A stretch of DNA of 64,000 nt from Arabidopsis thaliana. Taxonomy: Eukaryota; Streptophyta; Magnoliopsida; Brassicales; Brassicaceae. The position numbers were made by a program, and so were the translations under genes. Of the stretch, positions 25,440-37,195 are shown piece by piece; position 1 is the stretch's first letter, and the number at the start of each line of letters is the position of its first letter. The stretch lies in NCBI RefSeq assembly GCF_000001735.4, contig NC_003071.7:7805151-7869150 (forward strand), in the 5' to 3' direction. The notes beneath the pieces are model-generated. The model did not search any database, had not been told where the DNA came from, and was given only the letters and a program-made list of their open reading frames with translations.

Positions 25440-28400
25440 CACAACAGAGATGAGGTTGCTCAGAAAGTTTTTGTGATAACTGTTAACAGATCTCGATGGG
25501 GGTTAAAAAACCTTAGATATCTTATTATCTGAACACCTTTTCTAACTGATAGAACATGTAAAAAAGAACCAATTTGTAGTCAATATCGGTGTGTGTACCT
25601 ACAAAGCACAAAATGCATTTGCTCAGTTTGTTTGCTTCTTTGTTTCCAGTTTCTCTCAGACTTGAGCATCACAGGTTTGTTATGAAAACACAACTTTAAC
25701 TTAATGTTTCTTCTAAATGGTTTGTTTGCATACATGATGTTGTATGACATAGTATCCTAAAGGTGAAGCTCTGTATCTTTCATGCTTTCTTTGTATAGCC
25801 GATGGAGGCGGTGCGAAACTGGTATTTGCCTTTTTCTCTTCTATATATGTAAGTCATCTTGTTATCGTCTACTACTTGTCATTTTCATATAAAGATTGCG
25901 TGGGATTTAGGCATTTTGCAAGACTCTTGTTAAGTTTTCTAGAAGAGACACACATTCACTTGTAAAGGGTAGGGACCTGTGACAAAGACGTTTATCAGGC
26001 TCTTGTTTAGTGAAATTGAAAATAATCACATGTGAGCTTAGAAACCGAAAGAGAGGGACAAAGATGTCGAAATCATTGTTTCTCATAGTGGCCATAGAGC
26101 ATGGGAAATGAACTTCCCCACTTTAGGGTTATCCAAGAAATGAAACTGGTGGCTCAAAGATGATGGTGAGGAATATATGTCTGCTTATGTATTATGACAC
26201 TCTTTGGCTTAGTTGTGGTGTTTTAGGCTTTTGGATAGTAGCCACATGGGTGAGTCTTGTGATTTCAAGACAATGGACCCTTCACACTTTACCCTCTTGC
26301 CTCTTATTTTTTCTAATTCCTTGTCTTCTTCTTGTTTCATCTTTATCAATTTTGTTTTTGTGAGAATTATAAATTGTATAAACAAAGAAAATTTGTTTTT
26401 AAAATCAAGATTTATCTTAAACTTTAATAGAAGAAGGTGTTGGGGCTTTCGGTTGATGTCAACTAAGGAATGAATTGATAGTGTCTACGAGTTATAACCA
26501 CAACAGGTGTGCCAATTAAATTCAGCCATCTGTCACCATCATCTCACTGTCCCCACTCTTTGATCCCACACCACTCATCTTTTTGACTTTTCTTTACTCA
26601 CATTTTCATTTTTTTGGGTCAAATTTCTTATTTGTTTTTGGTTAAATTCTAAAAATAATACACTTTCTACATTGTTTTGTACTTAAAAGTCAAAGTTGTA
26701 GCTAGTAACTAAGCCAATAACATCGTGAAAAGATGAAACAAGCGCCGAGATAAGTTCATCTCCATTATATCCACAGGGATCATGATGATCATTACGATTC
26801 TGCTTTTGTTTTTTTAGTTTAACACACAAATTTTTTGAACAAAACAATATCATCAAGGACGGTGAAGAAGTAGATGAACACAAGGCATCGACCTCGAGGA
26901 TGGCTTCATAACAAAACAAAAGATTAGGTTCTCGCCTAAAGCATTAATGTTCTAATTTTCACATGGGAACATACATCCTTTATCATTTGTGTGTATTAAA
27001 ACTAAATGAAAATTGATAATTAAGTGATCATCGTCTTAAGAGTATTTCAGAATACATGTCTAGATTCATGCGGCTTATTAAATGTAACTATTTTGGTGTT
27101 GTAAAAACAAATGGTAACAACTTAACAACCAAACCATCTAATATGAGCTTTTAAGTGAAAATAGTTGTAATTATTCAGTAGTTTCTTCATATGTGTCTAG
27201 AACAAAACTCTTTTTTATTGAATAGACATTTTCGGTCATCACTGAAAGGGTAACTTTATAGAAATGTTTTGTCTTAGATCTAGATGACATTGTTGGGGAA
27301 AAAAACAAAATGTACCTCTATGTTTTTCTTTGTTGAGGGAAGTGGGCATTTATGTATGTTTCAATAATGTCCAAATATGGTAACAAAATACACGTGTCCG
27401 TATATGCAAAATAAACACAATGGTTTTGCGATATCTGTTTTTTGTCGAGTCCTCCTTATGTATGTATCTCCTCAAGTACGTACTTTTGTTACAACTTACA
27501 AATCTCTTTTACTTCGTCCGTAATCTATGTACATACATATATGTATCTAACGGGCCATGGTCTAATTTATATGATATTAAAGGTAAGAGAAGAAAAAATG
27601 GACATTTATTTTGTAAAATTGTCTAAGTATGTAAAGGCAAAAGGGAGACATTGTAGGGCAACGTTATAATCCCTACCAAAATTTGTTTTGTATACATTCT
27701 TTCACAGTTTTAATTGCATCTCTCTCTTGTCCTTGTTGGCTCTGTCCTCATTGTTTATTTGCCCTTGCCTCCTACATGCCACATGATTTTGCTTTCACAA
27801 GAACAAAGAATCTAGGTGTCCTAATGAATCAAAACATGAAATTTGATTGGTTTTAGTTTTTCTACATATATATGATGTTGGTATATACAAATCATTGATA
27901 AATTTTCTAGATATATGATTAGTTAGAAAGTTCAGTTTCATTGGACTTTAGTCTATTCGAAACATTGTATCCTCCATCTTTAATTGGAAGGCGTAGAGAA
28001 ACTAGAACTCGAATCCGTGTACATGCTTTGCCACAAACTAGTATACAATTTTTTCCCCTATATAAACATACGTGTCTACGTGTGTTTTCATTGTTTATCC
28101 CAATGCAAAATCACTCCATGTGTTTCTAATGGTTAGTCGTTGATTTGGTGTACAAGACTATATACATATTATCTAATGAATAATTTTGTCAACGTCATAA
28201 TTAATCAACCTAATTATGATAAGAAATTACAAAGTAACCAAATTGTAAGAGTTAGTGTTGTTAATTTATCATTCATTAAATTAATAGTTAATTAAATCAC
28301 TTGCCCTAAACGGAATGGTATTATGTAATTTTAATTTTACCGTTTGATCTTTGTTTGTCAGCATAATTTGATGTTTTGTCCTTATATATATACATGCAAA

Positions 28401-28650
28401 TTTAAATGTTATAACATTCATAAAATAGTGACATATATATATATATATATATTATACATGCAAATTTAAATGTTATAACATTCATAAAATATTGCCACTA
28501 TTTGGTCAACGTCATAAGTAGCCAAACCTATTTAATTATAATCAACGAACTATACTACCCAATTTGATGAAGAAAAAAAAACTATAGCCCCCAATTTTAA
28601 AAGTATAGTGATATACTGCATTAATGATTATTTCTCTATTAATTTATTAG
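25440..28650. other. Intergenic region between TAF14B and SAUR10
   Basis: About 3.2 kb with only short TTG- or ATG-opened ORFs lacking motifs. An ACACGTGT-type G-box/ABRE-like core is near 27389-27398 and further ACGTGT motifs near 28069-28085, possibly promoter elements of SAUR10 at long range (inference). A local duplication is at 28383-28497 (separate entry). Confidence 0.55.
28383..28497. repeat. Tandem duplication separated by TA repeat upstream of SAUR10
   Basis: A 38-base core beginning ATACATGCAAATTTAAATG and ending TTCATAAAATA occurs at 28390-28427 and again at 28454-28491 with no mismatch seen, with a short TA tract between. Flanking GTCAACGTCATAA phrases (28188, 28506) suggest that a larger, older duplication may be involved. 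Confidence 0.85.
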
Positions 28651-28666
28651 CCTTCCAAACTGTCCA

Positions 28667-28674
28667 TATAAATA
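28667..28674 (+). promoter_or_regulatory. TATA box of SAUR10
   Basis: TATAAATA lies 85 bases before the SAUR10 start codon, with an A-rich leader after it. Confidence 0.65.
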
Positions 28675-28751
28675 CTTCTCCATTGTACCTCTTACCTCCA
28701 TATAACATTCTTCAAGCAAAAACTAATTCCACAAAAGAAAAAAAAAGAACA

Positions 28752-29090
28752 ATGGCAATAAAGAGATCGAGCAAAGCGACGTCGTCTCAAGCAGCATCTA
28801 TCAAGCAAATAGTAAAGAGATGCTCGAGTCTAAGAAAGATGAAGAACGTAAATGGTTGTTACTATAACCAAGAAGATGATCTTCCTCAAGACGTGCCAAA
28901 AGGTCATTTTCCGGTTTACGTGGGACCGAACCGAAGTCGGTACATCGTTCCTATCTCATGGCTCCATCACTCCGAGTTCCAAACATTGCTCCGACTAGCT
29001 GAGGAAGAATTTGGGTTTGACCATGATATGGGTCTAACCATTCCTTGTGATGAAGTCTTCTTCAGGTCTCTTATCTCCATGTTTAGATAA
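28752..29090 (+). CDS. SAUR10: SAUR10, small auxin-up RNA protein (112 aa)
   Basis: Single-exon ORF from ATGGCAATAAAGAG, 112 aa. The SAUR domain is clear from about residue 45: [20 protein letters not shown], then [23 protein letters not shown] split here as [20 protein letters not shown], and the end [17 protein letters not shown]. The basic N terminus is typical. SAUR proteins promote cell expansion, mostly by inhibiting PP2C.D phosphatases and so activating plasma-membrane H+-ATPases. The earlier in-frame start at 28608 is rejected because it lies upstream of the TATA box. Confidence 0.96.
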   Translation: MAIKRSSKATSSQAASIKQIVKRCSSLRKMKNVNGCYYNQEDDLPQDVPKGHFPVYVGPNRSRYIVPISWLHHSEFQTLLRLAEEEFGFDHDMGLTIPCDEVFFRSLISMFR

Positions 29091-30440
29091 AGCCCGATAT
29101 CGGAGACAGATTATTATTCTTGAAGAAAAGATTTCTTTATTGGAAAGAAAATTTGAAGCCGAGATCAGTAAATCCAAAAACAAGAAACAAACTCATTTTT
29201 TAGGGTTGTCTGATTAAGATGCAAGAACATGGCTAAAAAGCTTCGTAGGCATTAACCCGTTTGTGGTTTTTTTCTTTGCTAAATTTATTAGTCATTTTCT
29301 CTTTTAAATATTTTGTTGTAGTTGGGGTGGGGTGGGAGACTTTTTCCCTCAAGTCAACGTAAAATGTTGATCGATGATCTTGAGAGGATTAGCTAGTTAA
29401 CTTCTAAAACTTTATTGGTTAAGATCAATCAAGAATCCTCAATAGTTTTGGTGGTTTGTGCTAACGATGTTTATGTGTTATCATCGTTCGAGTTAAAATC
29501 CGCGTAATATATAATGTTGTTTTATAAAAAAAATTAGTACATGAATGGTCCAACAATTCATAACTCACGTTCTTAACCTAATTTGTGACTAAGACTAACT
29601 AATCATGTGTAAACAGCTTTCTATTTCTTCGAAAAATTTAGAATTACAAAGACATAGTTTCGTATGACAAAGTATCACGGTGTCCATCATTTGACAAAAG
29701 TAATGATAGAAATATTACTTAGCATCTTTATAAAAGTAATACTTTCTCTTTTACTAAGATACAGGTTACGAGATTAATCATAAAACACTCGAGTCATAAA
29801 ACAATTTGTTTTGTTTTCTTTCAACACAAAAGTTTTGCTATACGTGTATTCAATATTTATTTGTCGGTGTGTCAATCACCGTAATTTGACTCATTTCCTT
29901 TTACATGTAGACGTAGCAAGTAGTATTTCAAAAGATTTTATGTGTATATATCAATTATATTGAGTCAGATTTTTGTGATGGATCATTATGGTCCTACCAA
30001 CCAGAGTCCCTACATATACTTGTATCTGTGCGAATTTATAGTTGTTACCTAAGCTACAAAAAAAATTGAAGAGATCTTCCGTAATATAGATGAACTAATT
30101 TGATGTCCCATTATGTTTCTCGTAAAAGAAGAAATACATGTGTATTTGACAAGATGGTACATAGACCGCTAAACCATCATGTCCTAACAAAGTAGATTGG
30201 TATCATTTGCAAAATATGTCACTTAACATTAATGTTCTTCATTCCTTAATACCAGTCTACTTGATGAGTCTCTCCTCTTTTTGATGAGCTAGTCTCGCAC
30301 TTTTTTTCATCTCTAACTTTTGTATTTTATGAAATGTTCATAGACTTTATTCAAGGCACATTACTATCATATATCTGGATTTAAATTGCCATACCGTATT
30401 CACGAGACAATTTATATGTAATAACAATTTAAAAAATGCA

Positions 30441-30980
30441 TTGTCTGCTCAGAAGCTAGCTTGCCCATATTGTGTGTTCTTCTAACAATTTTTTATTGTT
30501 TCTTCTGAGGGTTTTTGCATTAAATATGTTATTGTTGACATCATAGATGCTAGTGGATATATCATCGACGACGAACTCGAGTTGCTTAATAATTATTTCC
30601 AGTTTCATACATCATCATCATATTATAGAACATATACCTTTATCATATGTATCTCAAAAATCTATAATCAGCTTGATATTAACTTATTCTAAAGTTCAAA
30701 TCAGTTTTAACTTTTAAGAAAATATTATGAGTTTTCTAATTTGATTCGGTTTTCGCCGGGTTAACCTGAAATCGGAATCTGGATTGGACAAAGTACAAAC
30801 CGTGGGTTAGTATTAGTAACATCCAATTTGGGCTTGCCCGTATTTGTCTGCTCAGAAGCTAGCTTGCCCATATTATGTGTTCTCCAAAGAATTGTTTATT
30901 GTTATTTTGGAGAGGGTTTTTGCATTAAATATGTTCTTGTGTTGACATTATTGATTATTAGATGCTAGTGATATACCATC
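30441..30980. repeat. Dispersed direct duplication (about 130 bp, two copies)
   Basis: Copy 1 (30441-30570) and copy 2 (30843-30980) share TCTGCTCAGAAGCTAGCTTG, then CCCATATT, GTGTTCT, GGGTTTTTGCATTAAATATG and TAGATGCTAGTG, with small indels. They lie about 400 bp apart. Confidence 0.8.
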
Positions 30981-31199
30981 ACCAAAATTAGAATTGCATT
31001 ATCATCATTTTATATATCAATCTATATATTTATCATATGACTCAGACTATCATGAGACGCATTTTTTTTAAGTATTATGAATAATATACCACTTGTTCAC
31101 GTTTTAACGTTTGAAAAACATGATTTTGCTACTTTTTACGATTCAAAGTATTTATTAAGAATTTACGTTCTTGAAAAGTGATTATACTGTATATATAAC

Positions 31200-31510
31200 T
31201 ATAAGTAAATAAAACTTTTTTCGACGAAATTTCTGATGATAAATAAAAGGTCGGATATATTTGACTTTTTTTTTTTTTTTAATTATTTTTTGACGATAAA
31301 TTTTTCGTTGAAAAATCATCGAAATTTTCGACGGATTCCAATGATCAAAAATTCGTCAATAATTTCCAACGATATTCTGACTAAACTAAATCTGATGAAA
31401 TATTTTTGACGGCTTTCCAACCAAAATATTTCGTTGTGACTTGTCAAAAATCCGTTAGAATACTAAGCAACTTTTCGACAGATTTTCAGCAAAAATATTC
31501 GGTAATATAA
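31200..31510. repeat. TTTTCGACGG-type repetitive fragment
   Basis: Repeated variants of TTTTCGACGAAAT, TTTTTGACGGC, TTTCGACGGATT and TTTTCGACAGATTT occur on both strands within 300 bp. Arrays of such TTCGTCGGAAA-like units are seen in plant DNA-transposon ends, but I cannot find terminal inverted repeats or name the family. Confidence 0.45.
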
Positions 31511-31883
31511 CGTGTTAAAAATATGATAAAAAAAAAAACTTGATGAATCTACTAAAACTAAATTTTCAATCATATATATCTATTATTCATATATTTCATT
31601 CATTTTATTATTTTTCTCTTAACAATTATTTAGTTATTCTGGTATCGTGTAATTATATTCATATGATTTATTCTGATATTGATTCGGTTAGCATCCGGAT
31701 AAATCTGGGTTGGGCTTTTTAACTTGGTTTTTCTAAGAAAAATTCTAATATGATTTGGTTAGCATCCGGATTAGTCTAGTTTGGTAGGCCTGCCTTTGTG
31801 ATTCTTAACTCGGTCTTTTGTATGGGTTTGAACAATTACTACACCATTTAGATTCTTCTGACCCATATCAAATAAAGATCCAC

Positions 31884-31970
31884 TTAGGCCCATTAGGGTT
31901 AGAACAAACATGAGGTTGCAGAATAAAAAGGGTTCATTTTCCTCACTCTCAAGTTGGATCTCAAAACCCT
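31884..31970 (+). promoter_or_regulatory. RPL8A promoter: site II plus telo-box
   Basis: AGGCCCAT (31886-31893) is followed immediately by TTAGGGTTAG (31893-31902), and AAAACCCTAA lies near 31963. The site II plus telo-box pair is the classic signature of Arabidopsis ribosomal-protein promoters. Confidence 0.75.
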
Positions 31971-31979
31971 AATATCTGA

Positions 31980-33010
<1,031 letters not shown>

Positions 33011-33239
33011 AGTTAAAAGAGATAAACTTTGTTTCTCTTGTTTTCTATGTTTCAAGTTTTGTTGTCTGTGTTTCCTTTTGAACCTCATTCTGAAATCCTA
33101 AAAGATTTTTATGATAAACCTTTCTCTCTTCTCGAAAAGCTTATGTTATTCACATTGCATACTCTCAATACGCAAAGTTTTCATTTTGTACATATGAAAA
33201 TTATGTAAGAACAACGTAACCAATTCTCGTGATCGTTAA

Positions 33240-33905
33240 AGTGGTAGTTGAATTGCAGATTTTCATCGAAACAGCAGCCCGCCGCATTGCTATCACAAAG
33301 AATCAAGTCTTTGGTGTTAGTCGAATTGAAGCAATCTGAAGTACCTAAAAAAAAATTACAAGGAATCTTAAAAACGAATCTTGCAGCAAACCTTCAAAAT
33401 GACACAGAGGACTCAAAGACATTTATGTGCGTAATACAAGTCTGATTCTATAGTTGATTAGCTGAGTTTTGGTAATGTGTAATATTTGTGTTTATGTGAT
33501 TGAGATTTACCTAAATTGTCTTTGTCCATCAATTTTTAGCGTTTGAGACTTTGAGGAATTGGTTTTAGTATCTGATCCAATAGCTAGATTTGTGTTGCTC
33601 TTGCTCTATAATTGTCTTCCAGGTTGAATATGGTCCAAGGATAATTGGTTATCGTCGGCTCTTAGATGTATTCTGCTCTAGTCATGATTCTAGACAAGTG
33701 TTTGGACAAGGTCCTGATGTGGGTAACCAATACAGGTAAAAGAGCTGTTTGGTTATCTTTGAGTTTGTTTGTTTGGCCCAAATCTATAACATTTGAATAT
33801 ATGTTGAACAGATCCTGTATTTTCACTAACTGTACAGAAGAGTTGAGACTGGCTTCTACCAGCAAAGAAAGGGAGCAACTTAATACAAGAAGCAGTATCG
33901 TGACT
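33240..33905 (+). pseudogene. Decayed partial copy of MSRA5
   Basis: GTTGAATATGGTCCAAGGAT to CAATACAG (about 33624-33736) matches MSRA5 exon 2, and GATCCTGTATTTTCACTAAC through CAGTATCGTGAC (about 33812-33903) matches its exon 3, with the introns also recognisably alike. Upstream, GCAGCAAACCTTCAAAATGA matches the MSRA5 leader region near 34886. The exon 1 coding part (signal peptide and GSFW region) is not recognisable and exon 4 is absent. Homology stops abruptly near 33903. It belongs to a tandem duplication with the uL2 gene. Confidence 0.88.
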
Positions 33906-34370
33906 TCTCTCTTGTCGTTGACTCCTCTCTTCACGAGTCTCATCTCCGACGCTTCTTCTCTTTTCTTCTGTTGCTTTGGTTCTCATCTTCATCACACTTA
34001 TTGCAAGTTTGATCAAAGGCTCAAAATCCAACAAAATTCACCATTTTAGACACCTTGGGAAGCACGTTAGCCGGAAAACCTTGAAAAACCCACAAGGGTT
34101 TTCAATGCGCCTCCTTTGGATAATTGGATCATACATACACCATTATTGGATAATACTCTCTTGAGTCATGAAGATTAACAGAAAACAACATATCATCAAT
34201 AACACAAGACGGCTCTTGCCTCAGATCACTCAACTTATCTATTTCTCTCCTTGACTTCAAATTAGTTTCCCTGGGTTGGTAAGCATAAGAACAGAACCGT
34301 GCTTATCCCTCATGTCAAATTTTCTCTTCCATCACCACATATGTCACAAACTCTCAGTCGCAGAGGTGCG
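33905..34370. other. Unidentified segment between the two decayed duplicates
   Basis: About 465 bp that matches neither RPL8A nor MSRA5, starting exactly where the MSRA5-like homology ends. It is less AT-rich than its surroundings. Short open stretches exist on both strands but give no family I recognise. It could be an insertion or a filler at the duplication breakpoint. Confidence 0.4.
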
Positions 34371-34610
34371 TAGGTTCGGACAGAAGGTCTTATTGCTGCT
34401 AGGAGGAGAGGTCAAGCTGCTGCTTCAGCCGCCACTAGGGTTGTTAAACAATAAATAAATTAAAAAAAAACATTTGCTTCTCTTTTATATGTATATATAT
34501 CCGTTTGGACCTTGTTCTCAAATTGTAAACATTTTTATGATAATCTTTGTCTTCTCTCTCGAAAAGTTTAAAGTATTATTGCAAATTGTAAAAAGTTATC
34601 ATCGCAAGTT
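34370..34610 (+). pseudogene. RPL8A 3'-end fragment (duplicate)
   Basis: CAGAAGGTCTTATTGCTGCT through GTCAAGCTGCTGCTTCAGCC matches the last 25 or so codons of RPL8A (near 32930-33000) with small deletions. The following TTTTTATGATAATCTTTGTC and CTCGAAAAG match the RPL8A 3' flank at 33106-33140. Only the tail of the gene remains, so it is non-functional. Confidence 0.88.
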
Positions 34611-34719
34611 TTGATTATTGTTCTCGACCGAATAATTTTAATATTTAAACGAACCGTATCAAACCGAGTATTTGGTTATATGTTTAAAACGTCTTTAAGT
34701 ATCAACTAAGTAGAAATAT

Positions 34720-34860
34720 GGTCACCAATTGCTAACTGGTAAAAGCGGTTGAGACTCAGCATGATGAGAGAGTCTCACCACGGTTCGAGTCGCGATATTG
34801 GTACCTCGCTCCTACCAAAAGGAATCATGCCTTAATTGTTAGCCGAAATAAAGTAATCTA
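34720..34860 (+). mobile_element. tRNA-related (SINE-like) relic
   Basis: CTGGTAAAAGCGG resembles a Pol III A box and GGTTCGAGTCGCG a B box, about 45 bases apart. Flanking ACCAAT (34723-34728) and ATTGGT (34797-34802) could pair like an acceptor stem, and GAGACTC/GAGTCTC-like halves could pair as an arm. No intact tRNA cloverleaf or poly(A) end was established. Confidence 0.35.
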
Positions 34861-35056
34861 AATCACTTCTTTTTCAATAATCATGCAGCGAACCCTCTAA
34901 ATGAATCAGAGGGTCTCAACTCTCAAAGACAGAGTTTAATGGAGGTGGAGCCATGGCGTGACTTTTTGAGCGACTCGACTCAATCGACTACAGGTTGTTC
35001 GTTCATATGGAGTTTCGTTCCCTGGTTCGAAACAGCAGCTAGACGAAAACTGTGTA

Positions 35057-36346
35057 ATGGCTATATCACTGAAGAGGAACCGTTTCTTCATTCCTTATAC
35101 GAATCTCGTCTTCTTCTTCTTCTTGTGTGTCTCTCTGCTCGATAAAACTGTATCCATCAGGATTTCGAATCAGATCTCGGATACTGTCGTTGATTCTCCC
35201 GATCGTCCTTTGAAATCTGCGGTTTTCGCTCTTGGAAGCTTCTGGAGATCGGAGGCGGCGTTTGGTTGTATCAATGGCGTCGTACGAACCTCCGCCGGTT
35301 ACGCCGGTGGAACGAAGACGAATCCGGAGTATAGGAACTTAGGTGATCACGCCGAGTCCGTACAGGTTGGTTTTATTGTTTCAATTTTGAGGATTGAGCC
35401 AATGTTTACTTCGTTTATTCGATGTTTAGCTGATATGATTTGATTTGATCAGTGCCTATGTTGTTCGATTTGATTTGCTCTACTTAACAGATTTCGTTTG
35501 GATAATAAAATTGGAGAATGCTTTATGTGAATATCATCATTCATTAGCTGATTAGGTTGTTTTGTTGAAATTTGGTTATGTGTGATCTTAGTGTATATGT
35601 GATTGTCTGATTGAAGTTAAACTAAATTGTCTTTGTTCATCTGACTTAGTGTTTGAGGAGCTTAAAGATTTGTGTTGCTCTTGCTCTGTAATTGTCTTCA
35701 GGTTGAATATGATCCAAGGATAATTGGTTATCGTCAGCTCTTAGATGTATTTTGGTCTAGTCATGATTCTAGACAAGTGTTTGGACAAGGTCCTGATGTG
35801 GGTAATCAATACAGGTAAAAGAGCAAGTAAATAGCTGATGCTTATCTTTGAGTTTGTTTGTTTGGACCAAATCTAAAACATGGGAATCTTTTTGAACAGA
35901 TCCTGTATTTTCACTAATTCTACAGAAGAATTGAGACTGGCTTCTACCAGCAAAGAAAGGGAGCAACTTAATACAAGAAGCAGTATCGTGACCACTCAAA
36001 TTCAACAGCTAGGAACGTTTTATCGCGCAGAGCCTGATCACCAGGTTCAGCTTTAAGTCTCTCTGCATCTTCCATTCATATCACGGCTGTTTATTAGAGG
36101 ATAAACGATTAAGAAAATCAATCTTCTCTTGAATTTCTGTATTTGCAGAAGTTCGAGCTGAAACAACATCCATTTCTTATTCAGCTAATTGGAAACATGG
36201 TAGAAGAAGAGCTTGAGAGATCAGCTCTAGCCACAAAACTAAACGGTTACGCAGCCGAGCTCTGCCCGCCTAGAATCCAGAAACATATCGACTCTAGAGT
36301 TAATGAGATCATTAGAAAAGGTTGGCCCGTCTTGAGAGACATCTAA
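35057..36346 (+). CDS. MSRA5: MSRA5, methionine-sulfoxide-reductase-A-like secretory protein (254 aa, 4 exons)
   Basis: Exons 35057-35365, 35702-35814, 35900-36044 and 36149-36346 join in frame to 254 aa. Residues 1-33 look like a signal peptide (LVFFFFLCVSLLDKTV), so entry to the secretory pathway is expected. The MsrA fold is recognisable: FALGSFWRSEAAFGCINGVV, SAGYAGG, HAESVQVEYDP and GPDVGNQYRS. The catalytic motif normally reads GCFWG; here it is GSFWR, so the nucleophilic cysteine is serine. Classical methionine-S-sulfoxide reduction is therefore unlikely unless another cysteine substitutes (C in AFGCING or AELCPP). The long helical C terminus is typical of the plant MSRA5 type. A decayed duplicate lies 2 kb upstream. 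Confidence 0.95.
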
Positions 36347-36603
36347 TATATAAGCCTTGTGAGATCTTCGCGTTCTTGGATTTGATTGCTTAGTCTCAGA
36401 TGTAAGTTTTGGTTCATTCTTTTGGCCAGGAATTTGGTCACAACAATGTTTATGTCTTACTCTTGCCCCTTGAGTGGTGATTGTTCAGCGTTTTGTCTTG
36501 TTTCTTTTAAGATCTCTCAAATAGTATATGCTTTTTGTTTTCTTGTAAGAAGATTCAGTTAGACTTTCATTGTATCATTATGGTATTGATTACCAATTCA
36601 TTG

Positions 36604-36607
<4 letters not shown>

Positions 36608-36654
<47 letters not shown>
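36608..36654. repeat. (TA)n microsatellite
   Basis: About 23 TA units downstream of MSRA5, read directly. Confidence 0.95.
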
Positions 36655-36657
<3 letters not shown>

Positions 36658-36759
36658 ATACTTTGATTGCCAATCTCTCACATAGAATATGCTTTTTATG
36701 AATCCTTTACATCTTAGTATCATCAGTTGGTATTTTCGCAAATACAAAGAAAGTTCTGG

Positions 36760-37020
36760 GGTGATTTGTCAATAATAACGATTTGGGATTTTTATAGTAA
36801 ATATTGTAAGTTTGGGTGTGATTTTTAAAAAATCAAAAGTTCCAGGGTTATTTCATAAATACCGAAAGATCCGAGGCGGTTTCATCATATACTGGGCGAT
36901 CCGTGGTGGTTTCGAATATACCGAAAGATCCGGGAGCATTTTGAATCTGCTGAAAGATCTGGGGCGATTTCGTAGATACCAAAATATCTGTGGTGATTTC
37001 GTCTCACAGTTTCAATCGTC
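36760..37020 (+). repeat. Degenerate 28-30 bp tandem repeat upstream of PIN1AT
   Basis: Successive blocks of the form ACCGAAAGATCCGGGGCGATTT occur near 36868, 36897, 36921, 36949 and 36980, with looser ones before. Typical variants are CCGAAAGATCCGAGGCGGTTTC, CCGAAAGATCCGGGAGCATTTT and TGAAAGATCTGGGGCGATTT, each shown to at most 22 bases by position only at 36877-36990. It stops about 180 bases before the PIN1AT start codon. Confidence 0.75.
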
Positions 37021-37195
37021 GATAATCATTAGGGTAAAGCAAAAATAGTGAAGCAGAGCCGCAAAAACACTTTTCCCAAAATCAACGAAGATAGATTCAG
37101 ATCGGAAGCGAAAGAACGATTCGGTCTCCTCCACAGATCGAACATCGAAGGAGAAGAAAGACCATCATCACAACAAGCATCGAAAGAAGAGCAAG

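Larger units (their letters stand above)
29100..31880. other. Intergenic region between SAUR10 and RPL8A with repeat fragments
   Basis: No gene is supported. It holds a direct duplication (30441-30570 and 30843-30980), a TTCGACGG-rich repeat (31200-31510) and two close copies of GGTTAGCATCCGGAT (near 31687 and 31758). Confidence 0.55.

Noticed and set aside
29091-29220. DST mRNA-instability element downstream of SAUR10
   Set aside because: Only GGAGACAGATT resembles part of it; the ordered three-block motif is not present.
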